Below, one piece after another: positions 51,905 through 61,867 of a DNA stretch of 64,000 nt. The stretch is from contig BGKB01000171.1 of assembly GCA_003116975.1 (NCBI GenBank), forward strand, positions 1 through 64,000, read 5' to 3'. Source of the DNA: Aurantiochytrium sp. KH105 (lineage: Eukaryota > Sar > Bigyra > Thraustochytrida > Thraustochytriidae). Position numbers and translations under genes: made by a program. Below the pieces are notes generated by a model. It worked only from the letters and a program-made list of their open reading frames with translations, was not told the origin of the DNA and searched no databases. Numbering within the stretch: position 1 is the stretch's first letter; each line of letters opens with the position of its first letter.

Positions 51905-54900
51905 TTACACCTCAATGTCGTCAGAGTCAGAGTCCTGGGCCGCATCCACGCGGCCATTGTCAAACTTGGGATTCACAGCAGCGGACATGGGACCAAACTT
52001 TTTCCTCCAAGCAGCAATACGGCGATCCGTCTCGTCTTCGATAGTCTCGCCCTGAGCGTTCCGCGCGCCAGTGTAGTATCGCAAGATCGTGCACAAGAGA
52101 CCAGAGCGTTCGTCGTTCTCTTCATCTTTTGCCGGAGCAAAGATTGACGTTGGGGCGCTGCCTTCTGGCACAGCCGCAGCGTCGCCGGGCACGGTCCGCG
52201 TACAGAATTGCATGAAGCGGATGACAATCTGTGGCCACGAGCGTGGTCTCGCATCAGATCGAGACATGTGGTACGCCGCAAAGTAGCGATCGCTAATGGC
52301 GACGTCCGCGATGACGAAAAAGAGAACTGCAACAAAGTAGTGCAGAAAGACAGCAAGGAAAACAAAGGCAATACCTGGCTCGAGTTCGGAAGCCGTCGAG
52401 AGGCACTTGGCATTTTCCTCCTCGAGAATAAGCAAAGAAAAGCTCGCTTGAAGACTCTCGCACAAATCATCCGTAATGACCTCGGACACGTAATTGACAT
52501 AGACCTCGACAAGAGGACCAATGACAAAAGTGATGGAGACTAGCGTGAGCACTGCGAGATCGAGGCCAGCCCAGTACATGACAATGCGTTGCATCGAGGC
52601 AAGCTGACGTAAGCTGCGCAGCGTAAGTGGCATTATCAGAGTGGCAATCATGAGCGCAAGCTGGAATACAGGCGCCAGCAGAAAGACCACAAAGTACAAT
52701 ACCTGAAGGTAAACGATGCGGAAGGAATCGACGGGCTCTGAACGGTGCGGCGAGAGGCCAATCCGCTCCCCAAAGTCGATCATGGAAAAAGTTCGAATGT
52801 GCAGGGACTCGTCCGCCGGAATGGTCGGCGAGCCATCTGAAATCTCCTGCATCGCCAAACCAAGAACACCCGTGATACGAAAGGTGATCACCGGGACCGA
52901 GATGGCCACGATCACGAGAATCATATCCAGAGCAATCAGTGCAACCAGCGTATACATCTTGACGGGCTCCATCTCGCGCACCTGGCCCTCTCGATCTCTG
53001 CCAAGAAACCGATGCCGCATTAGCGCGCGTTTCGAATAGGCAGCGATGGTCGCTGCCTCAGACTTGAAGCCATCGATGTCATCCAGTCGCCGTTTGTTCC
53101 GGCCCGTCAGCTGGTGGTGCAAAAACGACACGTAATGCGACAAAAGAAGCGTAAAGACGCCTATGAGCGTGACGAGGGTGAGGCCTCGTTCGGGTGCCAC
53201 ATTGAGCTCTGCGCTGAGCAGGCCTTCGGGGAGAAACTCGAGCTCGTTGTAGTCGGCGAGCGTAAACGAGGTGTATAGTACAGCAATTGTCACGGCCAGA
53301 ATGAAGACAATCACAAACGCGATCTTGCCCGTTACCTCAATGATGCGTAACAAAAGATGTTTGTAGCCAAGAGGTAAAATCGTGTGTGGTGTGAACCAGA
53401 CAACCAAGATACCAGCATTGAGAGCGACCGGCATGACCAGCGTCGAGAGCGCTAGCAGTATGGCGATGATCTTGCTCAGATCTTGCCAGATCGAGTTGAC
53501 CAAGAGCCCCACCGTGAGCGGGACGAGCTCAATGTATTGCGTCTCTGCGCCTAGAATCTCGAGCTTGAGGAGAATTGTTAGAGCTCCAGAGTACAGATTT
53601 GCCCAGACCACGAGCGCAAAGTTAAAGGCTACCACGGCCGGGACGATAATTTTGGCGCGTCGCGTCGTGGTCGGATGCTGAAAGAGCGCCTTGGAAGCGA
53701 GTGCAGTGTTTGTGAGTACCTGAGCGAGATCTGTATGGTCGTCCGCGTCTTGGAGATTCGCAAGCAAGGCCTGTTTACGGCGCATCTTATGAACAGGATA
53801 CACACAGGCATACGCAACGGTGCACGCGAGCGTAACTCCAGCAAAAGAGATGCCAAGTGTGGTCGCAATCGTCGTCGTCTCTGGCTCCGCCTCCAAAAAG
53901 TTGACCAAGAGGTCGAGAAGCTCGTCGCACGTAATGTGCGCAGTGGCCAAGTAGACGTCAACAATTTCTTGTGCATTGACCTCGATCAGGTAGTCTGTGG
54001 TGAAAACAACCAGATTTTGCAAGAGGCCCGCAAGCTGCGCCCCGTTCTCATTCTCAAAGGCAACCTCCTCAAAGGGGCGGAGCATTGGCAAATCGCAGGA
54101 AAGGCACGATGCGTACAAATCCAGCGAACTCGCAGAAAGATTAAGCGCAAGCGGCGCAAACTCTTCCACGGGAATGACGAGACAGGCGACCTGATCGAGT
54201 GAGGAAAGAGTCGCAAACCGCAGTTCCAGCGCCGACGTCAGATTCACCTTGAGGCGAACCCAGAATCCAAAATCAAAGTCTGACACGCTCAACTTGACGT
54301 CGAGCTTGTTGTTGGATATCGGCTGGTCTTGTAAGAGACCGCGCGCGTTCACCTCGAGCGTGAAGCCGAGTGAGGCCTTGTCTGGAATTTTCAGGCGAGT
54401 TAAAGTTTCGTACGGCGCCTCCGTCGGCACAGCTGGTAAAAGCTCCGAGATTTGAAGGTTCTCGAGGCGTACATTCGCAATTCCTAGATCGAGCGTTCCG
54501 TAAGAGGTGCCGTAATAAAGGAGAGGGACGTCTGCAAAAAAGAGCTGCTCGTCGCGTTCCTCGGAGAAAAGGATGGCTGTGCTCACAGCTGCGTCGAGCG
54601 CCGCATTGAGGCTTGCGTAATCATCACTGATCGCAACCTGCGACCAGAGGTCTTGGAGAAGAAGCCAATCAGGCGATTCGTTAAATCGCAAGATTCCTGC
54701 GTGCGTGGGCTCAATGACACTGGCGTCTGGGCACTCGGCCACGTCTGCAAGCTCCGCGAGGTAGTCGTTGATATACGTTCGAAAACAATTCTGAGCAATG
54801 TTTTCAATGGCGCCTTTGTAAAAGTCGACGGCGAGAAGGGTAAAGGATTCGATGAGCAGCTCCACCTCGGTAGAGACAAGCTCATGATTACGCGAGGCAA

Positions 54901-57900
54901 CCGTGACGGTTTGCAAGTCGTTGATTCGAATTCCGAGCTCATGAATAAGAAGACCATTCGTGTGGAACGAAGAAACCGCACAGTCAAGAGCAGAGTCCGC
55001 GAGACCAAGAGCCTGCGTGTCATCATCCACCGTGAAGAAATGACCCAAGGTGAGATTGCCAATGTGTGATGGATTGAAAGCGGTAAGTAACTGCAAGGAG
55101 AACTCAAAGTCGACGAGCTGAAAGCCAAAGTCAACCTCTTCACGAACAGTCTCGAGACTGGGCTCGCCCACCGCATAGCCTGGCACTTCAAAGACTGTCT
55201 CGATCGAGACGTCGAGAGGCACCGTCTCGTTAAAGGAGACTGCGTACGAGGTGACGTAGGCCCCCTGCGGCTGGAAGACATCAAATTGCTGAACCAGGCG
55301 ATCCACCTTGCTGATGCGTAGCGTGCCAAGATCAAAGTAAGTCCATTTCAGGCCGACGAGGGCAAGGGGAAAGACAAAGTCGACATCGCCGTCGTCGTCG
55401 AGAACAAATGCGTCTGCAAGCACACTCCCTGAATTGTTCGCGAGGACCTTGAGCGCAGCCGAAAGACCTCCATCCAAAGTGATGCGGTCGACGAGCTCGG
55501 CGAGAAGCTCGACGACGGTAGACTGCGAGAGGTCAAAGACGTTATCTGGATCGTCGACGATGACGTTGCTCTGCGCGTCTTGTAGAGAGTCCTCGGCGAG
55601 CGGTCCAAGACAGACATCTGTCACATACGTTGTGAGATTGACGGGGAAAGAGAGCGACGCGATGAAGTCGATGGGGTCAAAAGCTTCAGAGCAGGTCGCC
55701 GGATCCGTTTCCTCGTAATAAGATGGGAGCGTTTCGACCAAATTGAGTCCTGCCGTGAGCCCTTCTTGGAGCACAAAATTGACAAGATGCTCAAATCGCC
55801 CACCGGGTTCGGGAAGAGAGCCAATGGCCTCGAGGGCGTCGAGCGCTTGAACGAGTGGAAGCGAAGAAGGCGACGAGGAAGGTTGGCGATCCAAAAGAAC
55901 CGAGACCTGACCCACGGAAAGGGCGTCGGTCTCGTGAGCGAAAGCAATCTCTTCAAGCGAGCCGAGCACGCATTGGACTTCAAGAAGCTGCGTAATGTAC
56001 AGACGGTCCACATAATGTGCATCGAGGGCGAGCGCCGCAAGGCGCACAGCAAAGGCGACCTCGGTGAGCTCGAGTGTTAGGTTGAAAGATTCCAGGAGAC
56101 CATCGCCTTCATGCTGAACTTCGATCGGGACCGTGAAGCGCAAAGGGCGAGCTGGCGTGCCAATGCCGGCAGCGAAGCGGAACCCTCCGTCGAGTGCAAG
56201 GAGTCGGTAGATGGAGTCGAGGTTGCCGATGGCGAGGTTCTGCAGGTGAATGTAGTCATTGGGGCGATTAAAAGCCGGCAGGCGGGCAATATCGCGATAG
56301 CTAGGCGCTAGTTCCCAGGCGGGTACAAAGGGAAAGTAAGCGTTGGTGTCGACGAAGTAGCGCAAGACAACGTCCACGAGATCGTTAATGTCAACGTCTG
56401 TGTCTTGAATCGGGTCTCCGCCCACGGTCGCATTAATGAGAGCACCAAGTCGGGCAAAGAGCGCGTACTCGAGGTCGAGCTCGTAGAGCTCACCTGGAGC
56501 AGAAATGCTTCCGGTTGCAGGGCAGTCTTGCGTTCCTTCCCGTCCCGGCAATGTCACATACTCGAGGATCAGGTCGTTGAGCGTCGAACGCACAGGTCCA
56601 CGTGCGATACCAGGAAGTTTGTCCTTGAACGCGCCGCGCAAAGCCGCGGCGCCAAATTCGACGCTGTTCTCGATGAGCTGCGAAAGTCCGTCGCCGTCAA
56701 AATTGGAAACTGATGCATCGAGGACTTGGTCAACACTGGCCTCTAGATTGGTAAAGTTCAGCGAGTAAAATGCAGGGGCCAGGCAGACGACCGCGTCGGC
56801 AAAGATTGTCTCGCTCGCAGGAAGATTCAGAATTTGCCCCACGCGTACAGAACCAAGACGATCGAGGTCAAAGAGCGACAGGATGTGCGCGTCAAAAAAG
56901 AGCTCCGCGAGACGAAGCCCAAATGTAAATTGAAAGTCTGATTCTGCAGTTCCGCGTGTGACCCACTCTCCCGGCGCCAAGCGTGTGAAAATATCGACTT
57001 CAAACGAAACATCGTCGAGGGCAATCTGATTCTGGACAGTGTAGTCAAAATCGCGGGTCTCGAGAACGTGAAAGAGCGAAAAGGTATTGAGACCCCCGAG
57101 TCCTACCTTGGAAAGGCGCACCGTGACATCTGCTACAAGAAGCGGTAGCGTCACCTCGGGTGCGAGGTCGAGAGCGACGAGATCTGCGGCCACGGCTCCA
57201 TCTGGCTCTGTGGCAAGCTCAATTAGCTGATTGATGAGAAGGTCAGGCTCTCCCAGCCAGTCGTTAATTCCCGCCGAGAAGGCCCCGGCAAGAGTAGAGT
57301 CCGAAAAGTTGAGTGCCGTGGGATCGAGGCCAGCGGCAGCGGCGTCCGCAGCAAGAGGGTCCAGAGACGGGCTGAGCGCCCACTCGTCAATTGTGGCTTT
57401 GATGTCGAGGAGAACATCGTTGAGAACACCATTTGATCCGTTTTCGAGGACGGCAAACTCCTCTACGATTTGGCACACAATTCCGCCAATCAATGACTCG
57501 ATTATGCGCGCCACAGCGCTGACGATGTGATCCAGCTGGAAGAGATTATACAAGAAGGAAAAGATGATGCCGCTGGCCCCAGGGCCCACAAGCGTGGCGC
57601 ACTGCCAGCCGGAAATGAGAAAGGTGAATGGTGTCCAAGGAATGTAGGCGCATCCGCGAATAAGGTCAAAGTCTGATTCCAGCAGCGAGAGCCCGAGTGC
57701 GACGTCCAGGTCGCACGATTCGTAGGGAAGCTCGATGCGGTTCGGCAGCTCGGTGGCAAAATCAGTGGACTGCAGTTCGATGGGAAATCGTCCGTCGATT
57801 CGACCCGATTGGCCTTGATTGGGAAAGCTGACGGCCGTGTCGGATATTGTGGTCTCGATGCGAAAGGTCCCGGCGATTTCTAGAACAAGACTAATGACAT

Positions 57901-58285
57901 TCAGCTGAAAGGAACACGCGAGGCGGAGATTGTCCACGGCAAAGTCTCCACGCACTCGGGTCGAGGTGGCAGAGCTCTGATCAAATTCAAGATTCATTGA
58001 ACCAACGCCAACATTCTGGCACTCGAGTTCCCAGATCTCAAAGCGACCAGCTTTGACGACGTCGCCAATCTTGGGGCACACGCCACTCATGACGCAGACT
58101 GTTATGTCCTTGATCTTGTCCGGGAGTTCATCGTAGTTGAAGGCGCACTTGTCGGCCTCGCTCTCGCACGGTCCTGGCGACTTTCCGAATCGTTTGTCAT
58201 TCAGGTACGAGTTGAGAAAGTCTCCGTTCGCCGGCGCTACCATGACGAGCGCCAGCGTCGCAATTGCGAGCAGAGCTGCAAGCAT
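51905..58285 (-). CDS. Giant membrane protein: repeated ectodomain plus PqiA-like polytopic C-terminus
   Basis: The protein is 2126 residues from the Met at 58285. That start is chosen over 58399 because it opens a clean signal peptide (MLAALLAIATLALVMVAPANG) with context AAGAAAATGC. The ectodomain (to about 1460) contains around four related modules. Each has a block like LDxGxLxxxxLxxLxxF then a block like DFxFxxxLRLxxLxxxxxxxLxxLxVGQLL with a Cys near its end (for example SLFDLDRLGSVRVGQILNL; PSHIGNLTLGHFFTVDD). The layout recalls LBP/BPI-type lipid-binding repeats, which is inference. About nine hydrophobic segments follow (FAGVTLACTVAYACV; LNAGILVVWFTP; GKIAFVIVFILAVTIAVLY; YWAGLDLAVLTLVSITFVIG and others), in paired blocks reminiscent of PqiA family membrane domains. 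The tail is acidic (DSDSDDIEV). A role in lipid handling at a membrane is plausible but unproven. Confidence 0.8.
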   Translation of the reverse strand: MLAALLAIATLALVMVAPANGDFLNSYLNDKRFGKSPGPCESEADKCAFNYDELPDKIKDITVCVMSGVCPKIGDVVKAGRFEIWELECQNVGVGSMNLEFDQSSATSTRVRGDFAVDNLRLACSFQLNVISLVLEIAGTFRIETTISDTAVSFPNQGQSGRIDGRFPIELQSTDFATELPNRIELPYESCDLDVALGLSLLESDFDLIRGCAYIPWTPFTFLISGWQCATLVGPGASGIIFSFLYNLFQLDHIVSAVARIIESLIGGIVCQIVEEFAVLENGSNGVLNDVLLDIKATIDEWALSPSLDPLAADAAAAGLDPTALNFSDSTLAGAFSAGINDWLGEPDLLINQLIELATEPDGAVAADLVALDLAPEVTLPLLVADVTVRLSKVGLGGLNTFSLFHVLETRDFDYTVQNQIALDDVSFEVDIFTRLAPGEWVTRGTAESDFQFTFGLRLAELFFDAHILSLFDLDRLGSVRVGQILNLPASETIFADAVVCLAPAFYSLNFTNLEASVDQVLDASVSNFDGDGLSQLIENSVEFGAAALRGAFKDKLPGIARGPVRSTLNDLILEYVTLPGREGTQDCPATGSISAPGELYELDLEYALFARLGALINATVGGDPIQDTDVDINDLVDVVLRYFVDTNAYFPFVPAWELAPSYRDIARLPAFNRPNDYIHLQNLAIGNLDSIYRLLALDGGFRFAAGIGTPARPLRFTVPIEVQHEGDGLLESFNLTLELTEVAFAVRLAALALDAHYVDRLYITQLLEVQCVLGSLEEIAFAHETDALSVGQVSVLLDRQPSSSPSSLPLVQALDALEAIGSLPEPGGRFEHLVNFVLQEGLTAGLNLVETLPSYYEETDPATCSEAFDPIDFIASLSFPVNLTTYVTDVCLGPLAEDSLQDAQSNVIVDDPDNVFDLSQSTVVELLAELVDRITLDGGLSAALKVLANNSGSVLADAFVLDDDGDVDFVFPLALVGLKWTYFDLGTLRISKVDRLVQQFDVFQPQGAYVTSYAVSFNETVPLDVSIETVFEVPGYAVGEPSLETVREEVDFGFQLVDFEFSLQLLTAFNPSHIGNLTLGHFFTVDDDTQALGLADSALDCAVSSFHTNGLLIHELGIRINDLQTVTVASRNHELVSTEVELLIESFTLLAVDFYKGAIENIAQNCFRTYINDYLAELADVAECPDASVIEPTHAGILRFNESPDWLLLQDLWSQVAISDDYASLNAALDAAVSTAILFSEERDEQLFFADVPLLYYGTSYGTLDLGIANVRLENLQISELLPAVPTEAPYETLTRLKIPDKASLGFTLEVNARGLLQDQPISNNKLDVKLSVSDFDFGFWVRLKVNLTSALELRFATLSSLDQVACLVIPVEEFAPLALNLSASSLDLYASCLSCDLPMLRPFEEVAFENENGAQLAGLLQNLVVFTTDYLIEVNAQEIVDVYLATAHITCDELLDLLVNFLEAEPETTTIATTLGISFAGVTLACTVAYACVYPVHKMRRKQALLANLQDADDHTDLAQVLTNTALASKALFQHPTTTRRAKIIVPAVVAFNFALVVWANLYSGALTILLKLEILGAETQYIELVPLTVGLLVNSIWQDLSKIIAILLALSTLVMPVALNAGILVVWFTPHTILPLGYKHLLLRIIEVTGKIAFVIVFILAVTIAVLYTSFTLADYNELEFLPEGLLSAELNVAPERGLTLVTLIGVFTLLLSHYVSFLHHQLTGRNKRRLDDIDGFKSEAATIAAYSKRALMRHRFLGRDREGQVREMEPVKMYTLVALIALDMILVIVAISVPVITFRITGVLGLAMQEISDGSPTIPADESLHIRTFSMIDFGERIGLSPHRSEPVDSFRIVYLQVLYFVVFLLAPVFQLALMIATLIMPLTLRSLRQLASMQRIVMYWAGLDLAVLTLVSITFVIGPLVEVYVNYVSEVITDDLCESLQASFSLLILEEENAKCLSTASELEPGIAFVFLAVFLHYFVAVLFFVIADVAISDRYFAAYHMSRSDARPRSWPQIVIRFMQFCTRTVPGDAAAVPEGSAPTSIFAPAKDEENDERSGLLCTILRYYTGARNAQGETIEDETDRRIAAWRKKFGPMSAAVNPKFDNGRVDAAQDSDSDDIEV

Positions 58286-58911
58286 TTTCTTAATCGTCGT
58301 CGTTCCTGCTCCCGGCGTCCTCGTTGCTGCTCGTTGCACTCCTCTATACCTTGGCCTCCACGACGACGACGGCAACAGCAACGCCGCCACCTGGGCCATA
58401 TTTTCTGACGCGCGTCACGTTCACTCAGGGTTCTGAAAGCCCCTCACCCGCGGCAGGAGCAGCGGCAGAGGTGCAAAAGGAGATGCAGGGCACCGGGGTC
58501 ATGCCGTGCTCGCCAATATGATTTGGCTGTTGCTGTTGCTGTTGTTGCTGCACGCCGGGCGGGACCAATGTCCGCATCCGCAGCCGCATCCGCATCCGTA
58601 AGTAGTTCTACCAGCTGCAGCTGCGAGCCGTACTTCCCTTTCCCTTTGCACGCCCACGCGCTCTCGATTTCCAGCACTTGCAGCAGCCTGCATAGTACGT
58701 ACGCGCGGATGGAAACCTGGCGCGCGCACGCCTGCTCGTCCGCGAGCTACACTGCAGCCCCCAGCCCGGTGACGCGCTGCTCTCGTATACGTGCAATTCG
58801 TTTTCGTCTGTTTTCTTGAAGATCTCGCAGGGCACGTGCACAGGACAGAGAACGCAAAGTAGTACATATGTGTCTGGTTGGACCTCTGCCTCAGACGCCA
58901 CAAGGAGCATG
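58286..58911. other. Spacer between the large membrane protein gene and the tRNA cluster
   Basis: Nothing recognisable beyond TTGCTG and CCGCATCCGCATCC microsatellites near 58525-58600. It probably contains the promoter of the minus-strand gene. Short open frames are repeat-derived. Confidence 0.5.
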
Positions 58912-58985
58912 GTCGTCGTAGCTCAGTTGGTTAGAGCGTTGCCTTCACACGGCAAAGGTCATGGGTTCGACTCCCATCGACGATA
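58912..58985 (+). tRNA. tRNA-Val(CAC), copy 1
   Basis: A 74-nt cloverleaf: acceptor GTCGTCG/CGACGAT (first pair G-U), D-stem GCTC/GAGC, anticodon stem TTGCC/GGCAA with loop TTCACAC (anticodon CAC, reads GTG valine), T-stem ATGGG/CCCAT with loop TTCGACT, and discriminator A. The internal A box (TAGCTCAGTTGG) and B box (GGTTCGACTCC) are intact. There is no intron and CCA is not encoded. A T-run (TTTAATTTTTTAATTTTTTG) just downstream serves as a Pol III terminator. Confidence 0.97.
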
Positions 58986-59568
58986 CAATCGTTTAATTTT
59001 TTAATTTTTTGTTTTCCGAAAAGGAAAGAGTGGTTGGGTGGCGCTGTTATAACTGATGAAGGGCAATGCCGTGCCAGAATTCCTTTTTGATGGGCTGGGG
59101 AGACGGACGAGATGTGTGCATGAGAGATGCATGCATGAGGATTAACACGTACATGAGGATACGTCATAATCTTTCAAGAACGCATGGTCAATCGATTGAT
59201 TGCTTCAGTGATAGAATTGGCGGCTACAAAACATGGAAACGACTGACAGGTTAAACTTTGTTTTCTGTTTTGTTCTTTCTTTTGCATCGCAGTTCGAACA
59301 CATTTTTTATATTCTTCCACAACCTCGTCTTTTGCGTTCGCATTGTGATACGAATGTCAAAAATAAACGCATTGGTCTGCCAATACGTGCTTTGTCTTCT
59401 CATTACAACGAGGAGAGGAATTCAAGCAAAGTGATAACAATAATTACACAGAGACACTCCTGTGAACGAGCAGAACACGGCTTTCCTTGTAATTCTTCGC
59501 TAACACGTCGCGGGAATTTGCATGTCGGCGCTCATTAGGTTGCTTGCGCCAACTTTCCATCTTTCTGG
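58986..59568. other. Spacer between tRNA-Val copies 1 and 2
   Basis: AT-rich and without a gene. Starts with the Pol III T-tract terminator of copy 1. Confidence 0.5.
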
Positions 59569-59642
59569 GTCGTCGTAGCTCAGTTGGTTAGAGCGTTGCC
59601 TTCACACGGCAAAGGTCATGGGTTCGACTCCCATCGACGATA
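59569..59642 (+). tRNA. tRNA-Val(CAC), copy 2
   Basis: The 74-nt body is identical to copy 1 over its full length. It is followed within about 10 nt by a T8 Pol III terminator. Flanks are unrelated to those of the other copies beyond the gene and T-tract. Confidence 0.97.
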
Positions 59643-59930
59643 GACCTAAAATTTTTTTTGGAAATCATTGAGATTGTGATTTGCCGCGAAGAGGCCTACC
59701 GGTCTTCTTTTTGCCAGTATGTCTTGTCTCGAGCATAATCTCGGACAACATCGATGCTGCTACAAGACTTGCTCAGCTTATTTCCTGAAAGTTTTGGTTG
59801 CAATCTTGAGCTCTCAAAAATAGAATTTTGGTTTTGTCGAAAATTCGGCTGCGCGCACGAAGACAGCAAAACAGTCCAGGCCCAATCTGTTCCCCGTTAG
59901 CGACTAAGGAGCTGCAATAGCAACTCTACT

Positions 59931-60004
59931 GTCGTCGTAGCTCAGTTGGTTAGAGCGTTGCCTTCACACGGCAAAGGTCATGGGTTCGACTCCCATCGAC
60001 GATA
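59931..60004 (+). tRNA. tRNA-Val(CAC), copy 3
   Basis: The 74-nt body is identical to copies 1 and 2, with a T7 terminator starting 9 nt downstream and a T8 tract further on. It starts 362 nt after the start of copy 2. The spacer from 59643 to 59930 holds no gene. Confidence 0.97.
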
Positions 60005-60279
60005 CGTCGAACTTTTTTTGCTTTCTATTTTTTTTGTCTCAAGTGTACTACACTCGGACGGTCCAGTTGAGCTCGCTGGCAGGCTGCCCGCCCGCCACCG
60101 CTTTCTTGTGCGCTCACGTCAATCATCGATCGATCGACCAGCGCAAGTCCGCAAGCCGCTGCCGCTCGAAGCATTCGTCTCGAGGTTTTTCCAAGTCTTT
60201 GTCATCCTGAATCCGTGACATTGATGTGAGGGACCAGAAATTTTGGCCTGCAATCAAACGAAGAAACGCTTTGTGAACG

Positions 60280-61362
60280 ATGAGCGGCGAAGACGATGAC
60301 ACGAACGGGAACAACAAGGCTGCTGCCACCGGCACCGGCACCGGCACCGGCATGAAGGCCGGAGACACAAGAGAGCAAGAAGACGTGTGGTCTTTGGTGT
60401 GCCAGGCGTCGTTTTTCAAGGACGAACCGCGGTTTGCGAAAGATGAGGTGCCCACAAATGCACCGACCCCTCGCGACGCTGATGCGGTTGTGCTTACGGT
60501 CGAGCGCCTTCGGGAAGGCGTCGAGGTGCCCGAGAAGTCCGTGAGTGTAGACGCAGCGGCCTTGCTGCAGAAACTTGGATGCGTCGTCATGGATGGTGCA
60601 TGGACGCATGAAGCCGACGCCCTGGCCGGTCTCTGGAAGTCCAAGGACACCCATCGTCGTGCCTTTCACGAACGCATCGCAAAGCTGCGCTACGATGCGT
60701 TTGCGCAGGAAATCGTGCGTATCCTCAATGGTCCAGCACTCCGTACGCACGGAGCCATGTCCGCTGAAAGCGAAACTTTCGCGGAGACAGCAGACCTGGC
60801 GAGCGAGCAGCGTACAGCTGTTGCAGACTTTGTCACGCGATACGGAAACAATCCCAGTACAGCTCCTGTCGTAGCGGGCCTGCACGCCGCTCTTGCTCTC
60901 CAAAAGGGCAAAAGCGAGGTCACGGGATGGCAGCTGGAGGACGCCACACTTGTTGAGCGAGGCCATGAGCTTGCTTATGCTGCCCTTGAGCTCTTGCTCG
61001 TGCACTTGCGGTGCACTTTGCTGCACGACCCACGTTCAGAGACTTCGTCTTCATCTGTAGGGGCGCTCGAGGCAGGAGCGGCTTCGCCAAAGTCTTCGCT
61101 GCCAAGTGAACTATCTTCAGGCGGTGCCGAGCGGGTGTTTGTGATGGACACGAGCCTTTCCGACAAACGAATCGATCATTTGCTTCGGCTTTTCCCGGCA
61201 GCGACTGTGACTACGGGAAAGAAACGCGTTGCACAGTCGGGTACGCCCTGCGAGAGCGTGGAGCCCGCACGCAAGCGAGTCAATAAAGAAGGTGAAGCCG
61301 ATGCTTCGTGTCCGCAGGACTCCATGTTCTACGCGGTCATTTCCAAGTGCGAGATTTTGTAG
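60280..61362 (+). CDS. Hypothetical protein, 360 residues
   Basis: A single open frame with normal-looking coding composition, starting MSGEDDDTNGNN with context AACGATGA. An N-terminal ACCGGC repeat gives a TGTGTGTG run (residues 17-24). The body is mixed alpha-helical (AALLQKLGCVVMDGAW; FHERIAKLRYDAFAQEIV; GHELAYAALELLLVHLRC), followed by a Ser-rich linker and a conserved-looking C-terminal block VFVMDTSLSDKRIDHLLRLFP. There is no signal peptide or membrane segment. I do not recognise the family. A nuclear or cytosolic role is a guess only (TTGKKRVAQ and ARKRVNK are basic patches). Confidence 0.65.
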   Translation: MSGEDDDTNGNNKAAATGTGTGTGMKAGDTREQEDVWSLVCQASFFKDEPRFAKDEVPTNAPTPRDADAVVLTVERLREGVEVPEKSVSVDAAALLQKLGCVVMDGAWTHEADALAGLWKSKDTHRRAFHERIAKLRYDAFAQEIVRILNGPALRTHGAMSAESETFAETADLASEQRTAVADFVTRYGNNPSTAPVVAGLHAALALQKGKSEVTGWQLEDATLVERGHELAYAALELLLVHLRCTLLHDPRSETSSSSVGALEAGAASPKSSLPSELSSGGAERVFVMDTSLSDKRIDHLLRLFPAATVTTGKKRVAQSGTPCESVEPARKRVNKEGEADASCPQDSMFYAVISKCEIL

Positions 61363-61867
61363 ACATGTGAATACCTCTTTGTAAACCGCACCTGGCATCA
61401 CTTTGGGCGTTGTGTTTTTGGCCACGAAAGAACGAGAGACGAAGTATTGAAGCGCGCACCCAGCTCAAGGTCGAGCAGTCTGTAGGATGTAGTGGCGAGC
61501 ACAGCGTGATCTGCGTTTGCTGAAATGGCAACGCGCATCGAGTCCTCACGCGAGAGATTAAGACGATCGAGTATGGAAGACGGTGCAACGCAGTGTCACT
61601 CGTAAGAGCACACTTCATCATCATGAAAGGAGGCGGCGTGCCGCTCAGAGTCCAAGAGACTGACGATACAATAGCAAGCACAGCGTGAGATCTCTATTCT
61701 CTTTTTTTGCTTTTCGTTTCAGGGCAGAAAAGTTGCCATCGGCATCAAGCAGCAAGAATGTCACGAATCAATTGTAAAATATATAATGAATTGACTAGCT
61801 GACTAGCTTGCTAAACTAGGTACGGTAAGGTCAGGTGCGTCAAGCGCGATAGTGAAACATAACAAAT
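61363..61867. other. Convergent spacer
   Basis: This 505-bp gap lies between the plus-strand gene ending at 61362 and the minus-strand gene ending at 61868, so it should hold two 3' UTRs. It contains AATATATAATGAATTG near 61780 and no other feature I can name. Confidence 0.45.
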
